DNA of 50,801 nucleotides from Pirellulales bacterium (GCA_035656635.1 DASRSD010000054.1:1-50801); one strand, 5' to 3'. Numbered from the stretch's first letter, positions 9,578 to 17,783 are shown. The notes: generated from the letters alone by a model not told the origin. Numbers and translations: made by a program.

Positions 9578-10792
9578 TCAGAATGTTCTCGGCGTTACGC
9601 GGCCTTGCACCCGTAGCGGCAAACCTTGAATTCGCAAAAATCCTTCCGCGTCGGTCTGATTGTAGCTGCCGCCTCCTTCCATGCTGGCGATTCCCTCATC
9701 GTAGAGGCTTTTCGGGCTTTGGCGACCGGCCACGATGATGTTTCCCTTGTACAAATTGAGGGTAACTTCGCCATCGACGGTTTTCTGGCCTTCCCGAATA
9801 AATGCCATTAGCGCGTCCATTTTCGCTGTGTACCAAAAACCGTAGTACACCATTTCGGCCACCTCCGGCAACAGCCGATCGCGCAAATGCAGCAAGTCAC
9901 GATCGACGGTAATTTGCTCAATGGCTTGATGAGCCGCATACAGAATGGTCATGCCCGGGGCTTCATACACCCCGCGGCTTTTCATTCCCACGAAGCGATT
10001 TTCGACAATGTCGATTCGCCCAATGCCATTGCGCCCGCCAATTTTGTTCAGCTCCTGCACCATTTGCAGGGCGGTTTTTTTTTGGCCATTGAGCGTGACC
10101 GGTACGCCGGCTTGAAAGCCCAGCGTAAGGCTTTCGATTTTATCCGGCGCCTGCTGTGGCGATACCGTCATGCCGAAATCGACCAGCTCCACGCCATTCA
10201 CGTTCAAATCTTCCAGCTTGCCCGCCTCGTAACTAATGTGTAAGCAGTTTTCGTCGCTGCTATAGGGTTTCGCGACCGAAGCCTTCACCGGAATTTTTTT
10301 CTGCTCGCAAAAGGCAATCATTTCCTTGCGGCCGGGAAAGCGTTGGCGAAATTTTTCAATTCGCCACGGGGCAATCACTTGCGTGCCCGGCGCTAAAGCG
10401 TCGGCGGCCAGTTGGAATCGGCATTGATCGTTCCCCTTGCCTGTCGCGCCGTGAGCGTAGGCGTCGGCCTTCACTTCACGGGCCACTTGCAAGCATTTCT
10501 TGGTAATCAGCGGCCGGGCGATCGACGTGCCCAAGAGATAAATGTTCTCGTACTTGGCTTGCCACTGCATCACGGGAAAGGCGAAATCGCGGCACAATTC
10601 TTCTTGGGCGTCCACCAGCCGGGCCGATGCCGCTCCGCATTGTTTGGCCTTGTTCAAAATGGCCTGGCGATCCTCGCACGGTTGGCCCAAATCCACATAC
10701 ACGGCGTGAACTTGGTAACCCTCCTCCTGCAGCCAACCCAAGATGACCGAAGTATCCAACCCGCCCGAGTAAGCCAATACACAACTAGGCAT
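9578..10792 (-). CDS. argG: Argininosuccinate synthase
   Basis: 404 residues, the usual family length. It joins citrulline and aspartate with ATP to argininosuccinate in arginine biosynthesis, in the cytosol. The PP-loop ATP-pyrophosphatase motif AYSGGLDTS lies at residues 7-15. The family hallmarks HGATGKGNDQCRF and APWRIEKF (citrulline/aspartate binding) and SSDENCLHISYEAG are all present. The ATG at 10792 is the only plausible start. No other arginine genes are adjacent; the downstream ABC permease (25 bp away) is an unrelated companion. A minus-strand promoter-like pair lies at 11461-11488, some 670 bp upstream. Confidence 0.98.
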   Translation of the reverse strand: MPSCVLAYSGGLDTSVILGWLQEEGYQVHAVYVDLGQPCEDRQAILNKAKQCGAASARLVDAQEELCRDFAFPVMQWQAKYENIYLLGTSIARPLITKKCLQVAREVKADAYAHGATGKGNDQCRFQLAADALAPGTQVIAPWRIEKFRQRFPGRKEMIAFCEQKKIPVKASVAKPYSSDENCLHISYEAGKLEDLNVNGVELVDFGMTVSPQQAPDKIESLTLGFQAGVPVTLNGQKKTALQMVQELNKIGGRNGIGRIDIVENRFVGMKSRGVYEAPGMTILYAAHQAIEQITVDRDLLHLRDRLLPEVAEMVYYGFWYTAKMDALMAFIREGQKTVDGEVTLNLYKGNIIVAGRQSPKSLYDEGIASMEGGGSYNQTDAEGFLRIQGLPLRVQGRVTPRTF

Positions 10793-11742
10793 GAATGAAC
10801 TCTCAACTGCGTAAAAGGGAAAAGTCTCGGAAACGAACGCTTATTTTCGAGTGCAACCTGCGGCATGACAAGGGTCGAACCAAGCCAGTTCGCGTCCCCA
10901 TCCCGTTTCGAAGTTTTGCCACATACGGCCGAAACCGTCGGACCTAAACGGAATTGGAAAAATGTAAAGTGTACCGGGAATAATTCCCGCGGTTTTGGTT
11001 GCAGGGCGAAGTAATTTTGGCATGAAAACAGGGAGTTTTTTTTCGCGGACAAAACTGGTTGATTTCGTCGCAATCGCGGCATAAGCGAGGCTGGTTTCTC
11101 CGGTACAAATTGCGATTGGCCGGGACAAAAGCCGCAGAATTTAAGTTCGGCTCCGGGGGTTGTTGATGAATTATTCATGGATCGGGAATCGGAGGTCGGA
11201 AGTCAGTCGTGAGTGGTGAGTGGTGAGGGGTGAGGGGTTAGTGGTTAGGAGTCAGGGGCCAGGAGTCAGGGGTCGGAAGTAGTTGCATTGGTCATTGGTG
11301 CTTGGTCATTGGTCATTGGTCATTTTTCTGTGCGTAGCGACTTGCAGCTTGCGATTAGCGGCTAGCGGCATGCCGTAGGCGGCTGGCGGCAGGCAGTTGG
11401 CAGCCGTACCCGTCTACTGCCGGCTGCCTGCTGCCCGCTTTCTGTACCATACATCCGTACAGCATACCGAACTGACCCGTGAGGTCAACAGAATTTTTGA
11501 GCCAGTGACTAAATGAGAAAGAGCGGAATACTACCGCGTTACGCTCGGTCACTGCCCTAGCAACCGCGCTCACTTGCTGATGAGCGGGTGCGGGAATTCT
11601 TTCGCATTCAGCCTTGCGCCCTAGCGGTTAAACCCTCTTGCCGTACTTGCTCCAAGGTTCGATTCATCGGTTTTGCTCCTGCAGCCAGGTAACTGGGTTG
11701 GCAACGCGAATATCAAGAGGTCCGCGTTCAAATTATCGAGGT
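10793..11742. other. 950-bp intergenic region with degenerate repeats and gene remnants
   Basis: No intact gene was found. 11186-11325 is a low-complexity series of TGGTGAG, GTCAGGGG and GGTCATTG units. 11388-11450 holds GGCAGGCAG / CTGCCTGCTGCC type units that recur elsewhere in the window. 11597-11742 (minus) appears to hold ends of two small genes (see findings). A 95-codon minus frame at 10841-11128 has poor codon quality and was not called, although its last 27 codons have a somewhat protein-like composition. Confidence 0.6.
11461..11488 (-). promoter_or_regulatory. Putative sigma70-type promoter
   Basis: Reading on the minus strand, TTGACC (11488-11483) and TATGCT (11466-11461) are separated by 16 bp. 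The -35 overlaps a small GACC/GGTC inverted repeat. It points towards argG, whose start is about 670 bp downstream across degenerate repeats, so it may be the argG promoter or an orphan left by decay of the neighbouring genes. The call rests on sequence match only. Confidence 0.35.
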
Positions 11743-11988
11743 TTAAACCGCCTGGAACGATTGGCCCAGCGGTGTGAACTCGGCCGTTTGGTGATGTGCC
11801 AGCTTATGACGAATGTCTTCGAAGTGCCGGATAGTTTCGGCCGGATACAGCCGCTCCCCGCAACGCTGGCACACATCGGCGCGAACTTGGATGACCGCCG
11901 TGTGAACTCCACCGCGCAATAGCTTTTCCACCTGCTTGTTTACAAGCTGGCCGCCACAAACAGGACAAATATTCGGATCACTTGGCAT
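11743..11988 (-). CDS. YgiT-type zinc finger protein (MqsA-like antitoxin N-terminal domain)
   Basis: 81 residues starting at the ATG at 11988, which has a strong AAGGAG site six bases upstream, just as expected for a separate gene. It carries two CxxC pairs, CPVC at the start and CQRC about 30 residues later, the zinc site of YgiT/MqsA-type antitoxin domains, followed by a helix (ETIRHFEDIRHKL) and a short tail. There is no separate Xre DNA-binding domain, unlike full-length MqsA. Such proteins usually pair with an upstream DUF4258 gene, which is present here but frameshifted so that its frame now runs into this one. The likely role is antitoxin or small regulator. Confidence 0.8.
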   Translation of the reverse strand: MPSDPNICPVCGGQLVNKQVEKLLRGGVHTAVIQVRADVCQRCGERLYPAETIRHFEDIRHKLAHHQTAEFTPLGQSFQAV

Positions 11989-11989
11989 A

Positions 11990-12297
11990 TTATTTTCTCC
12001 TTGTGCGGCCGTCGATCCAGCGCTCCGTGTCGACACGATAGTAACCAGCACCGCCAAACCCGTTATGTCATTATACGCCCAAACACTGTGAATCGGTGCG
12101 CCGCCGCGGTCCAGGCCCAATAACAAGCAACTTGGCAGCGGGCGATCGGACGGGTAATCTTCGATGATTTCGCCAACCAGAACCGCTTGCAACACTTCGT
12201 TCAGCAACAAGCCATCGGCGGCCAGCTCCTCGTCGGCGTGATCAGTCACGCGGATTTTTCCTGCTCCGATGGCAAGTTGCAGCGTCTCAATATTCAT
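11990..12297 (-). pseudogene. DUF4258 protein (toxin-like), frameshifted near its C-terminus
   Basis: The frame from ATG 12297 encodes a DUF4258-type domain (KIRVTDHADEELAADGL near the start, SVWAYNDITGLAVLVTI near the end). At about 12038-12045 the frame jumps. The expected family C-terminus reads on in the next frame as YRVDTERWIDGRTRRK and stops at TAA 11992-11990, one base before the ATG of the YgiT-type gene. As it stands the first frame instead reads through into that gene, giving an artificial 184-residue fusion. One missing base (or four) explains everything. It starts 9 bp after the restriction-modification gene. It may be decayed, or a sequencing error. Confidence 0.75.
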
Positions 12298-12306
12298 GGA
12301 CGATAG

Positions 12307-15300
12307 CTAGCGGTTCGTGCTTTCCTCAACCAGGCGGATTTCGTCGGGCGTGAGGTCGTAAAGCTGGTAGGCGAGCTGATCGATTTGCTGGTCGGTGGCG
12401 TCAATTTGTCTTTGCAGGGCCGTTTTTTCGTGATCCCCCTTCACTTCCGCCAGCCGCTGGTGCAGGTCCAGCATTTGCTGGACGAGTTCGACCAGGCGGT
12501 CGTGCTGTTTTTTTCTTTTGGGCAACCGAACGGGAAATCCGTCGAGATATTGCCCAAAGAAACGGAGGTAAGCTTCGCCGGGCCCTTCGAGGGCTGCGCA
12601 GATTTGTTTGAAAAAAAAAGCGGCGGCTTGGCTGTTGAGCAAGCCCAGCAATGCAAGGTCATTTGTGGGAATGAAATAGACCGTGTTCGCGCCGAAATGG
12701 CCATCGTTGTCGAGGGAAAACCGGCAGGATGTAGCAATGTCGGGGAAGATTATTTTCGGCGCTTCAAACCATTGCTTGTATGCCAATTGCGGTTGCTGCA
12801 ATTCGTACCACTCTTGCTTGGTCGCACGTTGCTCCAGTTTTTTGCGAAAAGGACGAAGATGCTCCTGCACAGCCGGATAAGGTGACATATCGATGCCACG
12901 CGGCGTGTAGATGAGGTATTCATTTTCTGGTTCGATCGAATATCGACGGATGCAACGCCCCTGCAAAAATGGATGAATGATTTTTTTCGCTTCTGGATTT
13001 GCTCGAACAATCTGTTTCATTTCTTCATGCGATATGACGAAGGCTTCGGTAAGCCCTGAGACAATTCCCCTACAAATGCGTCCCTCAACAAATATCGTGA
13101 GCGGTACAGCGTCTTTGTGCATTTTGAGCATCAGGGCCGCAACATCGGGTGCTGCAAGATTCCATTCATCAGAGCCAAGTGCGGATGCCGGAACTTCGTA
13201 GGATATTGAATCGGTCCCCTTGTCTAATGGCATTGTTCCCGCTTGCACCGATCGGAACTTATCCAGGTCGGGCGGCGGTGAATATAGCGAGGAGGCTTTG
13301 CTGTTGGTGCGCTCTGTGAGAAGCACGATGGTTCTCACCGTTGCGCCGTGGAACACCGGCAATCCGGCCAGGTCGACAATTCTGATCATGTGCGCATTTT
13401 CGTTAATCAAATTGCGTACTTTTCGTCCGTAGTTTGCACGCAAGAATTTATTCGAGACAATCATCCCGAACAAACCGCCGTCGCGAATCAAATAATGCTC
13501 ACGCTCGATAAAATACGCATATAAATCGGTGCGTTCATCGTAGACTTCCTAATGTGTGCGAAGATAATCCTTTAGTTCCTTAAATGTTTCCATGCGGATA
13601 TACGGCGGATTGCCAATGACGGCGTCGAAGCCGGCGGACGATTTAGCCCCGGGTGAATCACCCGGGGCCACCCCCGGCGACTCGCCGGGGGCTAAATGGA
13701 AAATGTGTGCGAACTCTGCTTGCCAATCGAAGACATTGATTCGCAAACGTTCTTCTTCGTCGAGTAGGCTCATTTGCTGCTGCGCGTAAAAATCGGGACC
13801 GATCAGCGAATTGCCGCACTTGATGTTGCTGCCCAGGTCGGGGAGAGCCCGTTCGTGCAGCAGGCGCAATTGGCGCTCCAGCGTTTCCTCGTTTTCGCCT
13901 TCCAGTACTTTCAGTAGCAGCGAAAGCTTGGTGACTTCGACCGCTTGCGGGTCGATGTCGACGCCGTAAATGTGCGCCAGCAAAATCCGTTTGCGCTCGG
14001 CGGCGGTCAGCCGCCATTCGCCACTGTAATGTTGGAACAACCGCGGCTCGCGGCCGGTGGCATGTTGCTGAGGATCGGCTTTCACGTATTCGTCACGATA
14101 CCAGTTCATCAGAAATTGGTACGCGCCCAACAGGAACGATCCGCTGCCGCAGGCCGGGTCGAGCAGGGTAATCGGCCGGTGGGTTTTGGAGGGTTTCCAA
14201 GCGTCGGTCAGTCCGCCAATTTCTTGTGGCGATTTTCCGGCGACCAATTTGCCGACCGTGTTTTGCACGATGTAATCGACAATATACGTGGGCGTGTAAT
14301 AGACGCCGCCGGCTTTGCGAACTTCCGGCTTTTCCTCGATTTTGGCTTGATGGCCGGGGGTGAGGCGAATGACCTTGCCCAGAAATTGCTCATACACCTG
14401 GCCGAGAATATCGGACGGCAATACGGAGAATTCGTACGGACTATCGGGATAATAAAAACGGCCGAGAATGTCTTTGAGCGGCTTGTCGTCGAGCGCCAGG
14501 CCAGTGGTGATTTCGTCGGGGGTTTCGGCCCGGTCTTTTTCGGCGGAAAAGTGGAACAGTCCGGAATTGTAGCGCTCGTCGGCGCGGTGGAAGCGTTCGA
14601 CCAGACGCGGGTAAGCACCGGGGCCGTTCACAAGTCCGCGCAGCGTGCCATATTGCTCGATGCCACGGTCCTCGCAAATGCGCAGGAAGACAATGCGGTC
14701 GATGATGCGCTGGACGGAGAAGTTGAGATCACGCTGCGATAGATCGGGATTGCGAATGGCGATATTGCGCGCCAACTCGGATCGCCAGTCTTCGATTTCT
14801 TCCAGAAAGGCATCGTCGACTTCGGCGGTGCCGCGCTTGCGTTTGGTCGTTTCTGCAAATTTGTCGAAAGAGCCGTGCAGGATGGCTTCTTTCGAAAAGA
14901 TGTCGGCAATTTCGCTCCAGCGATCGCGGTAATCGGTGTAGCGGAGATACAGGATGCGCGCTTCGGAGGCCTTGTCGTCTTTATTGGGCTTAAAGCGGCA
15001 ATCGTAAATTGTGAACTCTTCGAAATCCGTCAGAATCGAAAGTGGCAACTTGGCAGTCCAAGCGTAGCGACGAAGTTGGAACGCCGGCGCGGCCTGTTGT
15101 TTGATATCGACGCTCGGTTTTTTGGCTTCGACGAAGAATTTGCGGACGCCGCCGATGCGGAAGCAGTAATCGGGGGCTTTGACGGTTTTTTCGACACGGA
15201 GAGAATCTTCGTGGATGACATCGCGATAGGCCTGTGCATAGCCAAGGCGGTTATGAATATCCCAACCGAGGGCTTCGAAAAAGGGATCGAGAAAATCGCG

Positions 15301-15408
15301 GCGAAGCTGGGTTTCGTTGTAATCGCCGCGGTTATAGGTTTCGCGGTGTTCTTCAAAACGCGCGACCAGTTCGGCGATGGCAGGTGGAGCTGTTTTGGGC
15401 GCTGGCAT
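12307..15408 (-). pseudogene. Type IIG-like restriction-modification enzyme (N6-adenine methyltransferase) interrupted by one in-frame TAG
   Basis: The reading frame from ATG 15408 to the stop at 12307 is 1033 codons with a single TAG at codon 620 (13551-13549); both sides are in the same frame. The domain order is: nuclease-like N-terminus with PDYCFRIGGVRKFFVEAKKP around residue 86 (PD-ExK pattern), a helical region, methyltransferase motif I LDPACGSGSF near 417, motif IV GNPPYIRM near 599, then after the TAG (EVYDERTDLYAYF) a TaqI-C-like target-recognition region around 870-1000. This is the layout of single-chain enzymes that both methylate and cut. An in-frame palindromic repeat lies at codons 571-589. 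As sequenced, the product would stop just after NPPY and lack specificity. It heads an apparent operon with the DUF4258/YgiT pair. Confidence 0.85.
13642..13696. repeat. REP-like double palindrome inserted inside the methyltransferase gene
   Basis: 55 bp made of two hairpins, CCCCGGGTGAATCACCCGGGG and CCCCCGGCGACTCGCCGGGGG, flanked by TTTAGC and GCTAAA, so that the whole unit is also an imperfect palindrome. It sits within the coding frame between motif I and NPPY and encodes a Gly/Pro/Ser-rich insert reading LAPGESPGVAPGDSPGAK. Confidence 0.85.
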
Positions 15409-15534
15409 GGCGTCAGCTTAAACGTAGCACGGTTGGGGGGCAACGGTGGGTGGGTGGAGATTGCGGCGTAACTACTCGGCGGGAGACTTGCCCTCCCGAG
15501 CTGCAAATGAAGGACGAGAGACGAGGGGCAGATT

Positions 15535-15563
15535 GCGGAGTGCCGATTTGGGCAAAACCGTGG
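15535..15563 (+). repeat. 29-bp direct repeat, copy 1
   Basis: GCGGAGTGCCGATTTGGGCA begins a 29-bp unit repeated at 16667-16695 with 27 of 29 positions identical. The two copies flank the PEP-CTERM gene. Confidence 0.7.
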
Positions 15564-15616
15564 ACCACTGCGGACCATCGCGCCGGGTTATCGTTATCGA
15601 ACTAGCGACATGGATT

Positions 15617-16288
15617 TCAACTTGGGCGTCGCCACCACAGAAGTGCGGCGCCAGCGGCGAGTAGAAGCAGCGAGGCGGGTTCGGGGACGACGGTGACCGA
15701 GGCATCGCCGCCTTTGTAGCCGCCGATTTCGCCTGGGGCCAATCCCCAAGCTTCGACCGTGTATGTGCCCGGGGTGTTCAAATCCCACAGGCCCGGAAGC
15801 GTGACGAGATTGGCGGGAATGAAGAACGAGCCGCCGGGTGTGGCCAGCGATTGAAAAGCGACGGCATCGGGGGTGAGGCCAGGGGTCATCATGAGGTTGA
15901 TGTGGCCGAAATTACCGGGCGGAGAATTGGTGGTGGTGAAGTTGATGGTGACGCCTGCGCCGGGCAGGACGGTATACGGGCCGGGGTCAAGTTGAAAGCC
16001 GATATCGACGAAAGGGCCGGGCGACGTTGGGGTGGGATCGATGACGTCGCCGTAGCCATCGCCATCGGTATCCTGTTGCGAGGGATTGTTAAAGCTTGGC
16101 GCGTTGTCGCGTGAGTTGCCGGAGGAATCGAGGTCGGTTATGCCATCGGCATCGGTGTCGATGGAGAGTGACGCGGCGGCGGTGATGGCGGTGGCGGCGC
16201 GGGCCGAGGTTGGCAGAAGGACGAACGAGAGAGCGAAAGCGGCGAACAAAAATTGAGCGGCGCGCGGAGCGGGCAGAAAAACTGGCAT
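15617..16288 (-). CDS. PEP-CTERM sorted exported protein with calcium-binding-type repeats
   Basis: 223 residues from the ATG at 16288, chosen because it opens a signal peptide (hydrophobic stretch ending in TSARA) and has AGGA seven bases upstream; longer frames back to 16498 add unlikely residues. After the signal come Asp-rich motifs DTDADGITDLDSSG and DTDGDGYGDVIDP, resembling thrombospondin type 3/dockerin-like calcium loops. A beta domain follows (residues about 90-195). The C-terminus has VPEPASLLLLAAG, a hydrophobic stretch and RRPS, a classical PEP-CTERM exosortase signal. The protein is exported and processed at the membrane; its function beyond that is unknown. Direct repeats flank the gene. 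Confidence 0.8.
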   Translation of the reverse strand: MPVFLPAPRAAQFLFAAFALSFVLLPTSARAATAITAAASLSIDTDADGITDLDSSGNSRDNAPSFNNPSQQDTDGDGYGDVIDPTPTSPGPFVDIGFQLDPGPYTVLPGAGVTINFTTTNSPPGNFGHINLMMTPGLTPDAVAFQSLATPGGSFFIPANLVTLPGLWDLNTPGTYTVEAWGLAPGEIGGYKGGDASVTVVPEPASLLLLAAGAALLWWRRPS

Positions 16289-16556
16289 GATGAGTCCTGG
16301 GCGTGAAGGGATGTTGACGAGATAACGAAACCAACGCCCAGACTCTTGCTCCTCGCTCACATTAGCTGCTGGCTGGAGCGAGTGCAAGGAATTTTCGCGA
16401 GAAGTTGTTCGATTTTCGAAGCGTGTAGTTCCCTCGTTTTTGTGGGCAGCCATTTTAGGGGTTAATGCTGCGAGAGGGGCCGACTTGAGAAGGGGCAATG
16501 CGGATTGGTGCCTGCAGGGGCTGGATCTAGCAGGCGGCGCTGAAGCGGACAGAGAA

Positions 16557-16640
16557 AGTTATTCGCTTGCGGCCCAGACGCCGACGGAGTTGTCATCGTC
16601 GGTTTCGACGTGGATGACGTTGGGATCGGAGCAAATGGAG
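16557..16640 (-). pseudogene. Possible C-terminal remnant of a lost gene
   Basis: A minus-strand frame reads LNCSICSDPNVIHVET, then DDDNSVGVWAASE and a TAA. Its composition is protein-like and unlike the surrounding repeats, but it has no start and no upstream domain; the repeat at 16667-16695 lies immediately upstream in the reading direction. Treat as a weak call. Confidence 0.25.
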
Positions 16641-16666
16641 CAATTCAAAGTGCAAAATGCGGAAGG

Positions 16667-16695
16667 CGGAGTGCCGATTTGGGCAAAGCCGCGGT
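16667..16695 (+). repeat. 29-bp direct repeat, copy 2
   Basis: Matches 15535-15563 at 27 of 29 bases, in the same orientation, about 1.1 kb away. Both copies are next to degenerate AAATGC-type low-complexity sequence. Confidence 0.7.
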
Positions 16696-16789
16696 GTGCC
16701 CGTAGAAACGGCTGCTAGCAGGTTTCGCTAATCGGCAAATCGGACACAACTTTACTTCGGGGCGACGCAAACGAATGCCGATAATTAAG

Positions 16790-16919
16790 AGGCTGTTTCA
16801 AAACTGGACTTCCTTCAAGGGTGGCTGGGGTCGAGTGCCGCCGAGCCCCCAGTGAATAGGCTGCTGGGGGCTCCCTTCGGTCGACCCCAGCCACCCGATT
16901 CCTAGTTTTGAAACAGCCT
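16790..16919. mobile_element. MITE-like palindromic element, copy 1 (130 bp)
   Basis: Terminal inverted repeats AGGCTGTTTCAAAACT / AGTTTTGAAACAGCCT are perfect over 16 bp. Inside them a second perfect 16-bp pair, GGGTGGCTGGGGTCGA / TCGACCCCAGCCACCC, and an inner GAGCCCCCAG / CTGGGGGCTC stem would form one long hairpin. TAA lies on both sides (TAAG before, GTAA after), which suggests a 3-bp target duplication. No coding capacity. A near-identical copy lies at 45204-45331. Confidence 0.92.
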
Positions 16920-17093
16920 GTAAGGAAGTGGAACGGTGGTGGCTCGCGCGCCCGGCGATATTGCCAGCGTGGCGGTCAACGTTGCAGTCGTGCGCGGGGC
17001 GACCTCACCGCGGCTGAAAATGCGTCATGGTCGAGTGTGCGCATACGCCCAGCGTGGCGCTTTTTTGCAGAGTAATCTGCGAAGGGTAAGAAG

Positions 17094-17783
17094 ATGTCCA
17101 GCGTCGGGAGCATCGGCAGCAGTTCGCTGTGGTATTTGCTTTATTCGCAACAGACCGGCGCAACCGGGCAAGTGCCGGGCGTCACTTCATCGAGCACCAA
17201 TCCAACCTCCGCGACCACGGGCACGGCATCGACGGCCAATGGCGCGAGTAGTTCCACGGCCGATGCGGGCGATTTGCGCAGCCAAATTGAAACGGCCGTC
17301 AGCAATGCGCTGAGCAATCTCAGTCCGACCAGCACACCGGGCCAAGTGCTGCAGGCTGTGGGCGGCGCGATCAATTCCACGTTGCAAGACAACGGAATTA
17401 GCCCCCAACAATTTCGCGCGCACGGACATCATGGACACCATCATGCCGAATCCAGCCAAGACACGCTGGGCTTGTCGTCGTTGGATGACAGCGATGGCGA
17501 CGACAACGGCCTGACGAGCAGCGACAACAGCGGCGGCATTGCCGGCAGCAGCGCCCAACAGCCGACCGATCCGCTAACCATTCTGTTGCAAATCGCCAGC
17601 CAAAGTGCCCAGGGGAGTTCCAACAACGGCGCGAATTCAGGCAGCTCCTCGAGCCAGTCCAACACATTAGCATCGGCCGTTGGTTCTAGCACAAACGCCA
17701 ACGGCAATGTCGATTTGAACTCGCTGTTCGCGCAACTTTTCGCCAACTTTCCCGCCGGCTCGGGATTGGACATGCAGGCGTAA
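17094..17783 (+). CDS. Low-complexity Ser/Gly/Asn-rich protein with a His cluster, unknown function
   Basis: 229 residues, preceded by AAGGGTAAGAAG. No signal peptide is evident. Residues about 1-60 are Ser/Thr/Gly-rich; 60-105 form a plausible helical segment (LRSQIETAVSNALSNL); then comes a striking FRAHGHHGHHHAESS histidine cluster near 108-122, followed by an acidic DDSDGDDNG patch and a long Ser/Asn/Gly tail. The His and Asp clusters could bind metal ions, but this is inference. Its codon use looks like its neighbours and the frame is long and clean, so it is probably a real gene. No family recognised. Confidence 0.6.
   Translation: MSSVGSIGSSSLWYLLYSQQTGATGQVPGVTSSSTNPTSATTGTASTANGASSSTADAGDLRSQIETAVSNALSNLSPTSTPGQVLQAVGGAINSTLQDNGISPQQFRAHGHHGHHHAESSQDTLGLSSLDDSDGDDNGLTSSDNSGGIAGSSAQQPTDPLTILLQIASQSAQGSSNNGANSGSSSSQSNTLASAVGSSTNANGNVDLNSLFAQLFANFPAGSGLDMQA

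Larger units (their letters stand above)
16289..17093. other. Intergenic region holding a repeat, a gene remnant and a MITE
   Basis: 805 bp without an intact gene. From low to high coordinates: an upstream region of the PEP-CTERM gene; a minus-strand frame at 16557-16640 that looks like the very end of a lost gene; the second 29-bp repeat at 16667-16695; the palindromic element at 16790-16919; and a short leader with the purine-rich AAGGGTAAGAAG site of the gene at 17094. Confidence 0.6.

Noticed and set aside
10841-11128. 95-codon minus-strand frame upstream of argG, possible leader peptide
   Set aside because: Only the last 27 codons look slightly protein-like; few Arg codons, no clear ribosome site, so an attenuator leader is not supported.
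11640-11670. tRNA-like T-loop GGTTCGATTC
   Set aside because: No acceptor or anticodon stem fits; the same bases read as the minus-strand start MNRTLEQ.
11743-12297. A genuine DUF4258-YgiT fusion protein
   Set aside because: The family end and a stop are found in the shifted frame, and the YgiT part has its own start and ribosome site.
12307-13491. Separate 394-residue methyltransferase subunit beginning MIRDGG
   Set aside because: Its apparent start is a TTG inside the continuous frame; it is the second part of the interrupted 1033-codon gene.
13549-13551. TAG as a decoded amino acid (pyrrolysine or suppression)
   Set aside because: No pyl genes or suppressor tRNA are visible, and Tyr is expected at this place; a mutation or error is simpler.
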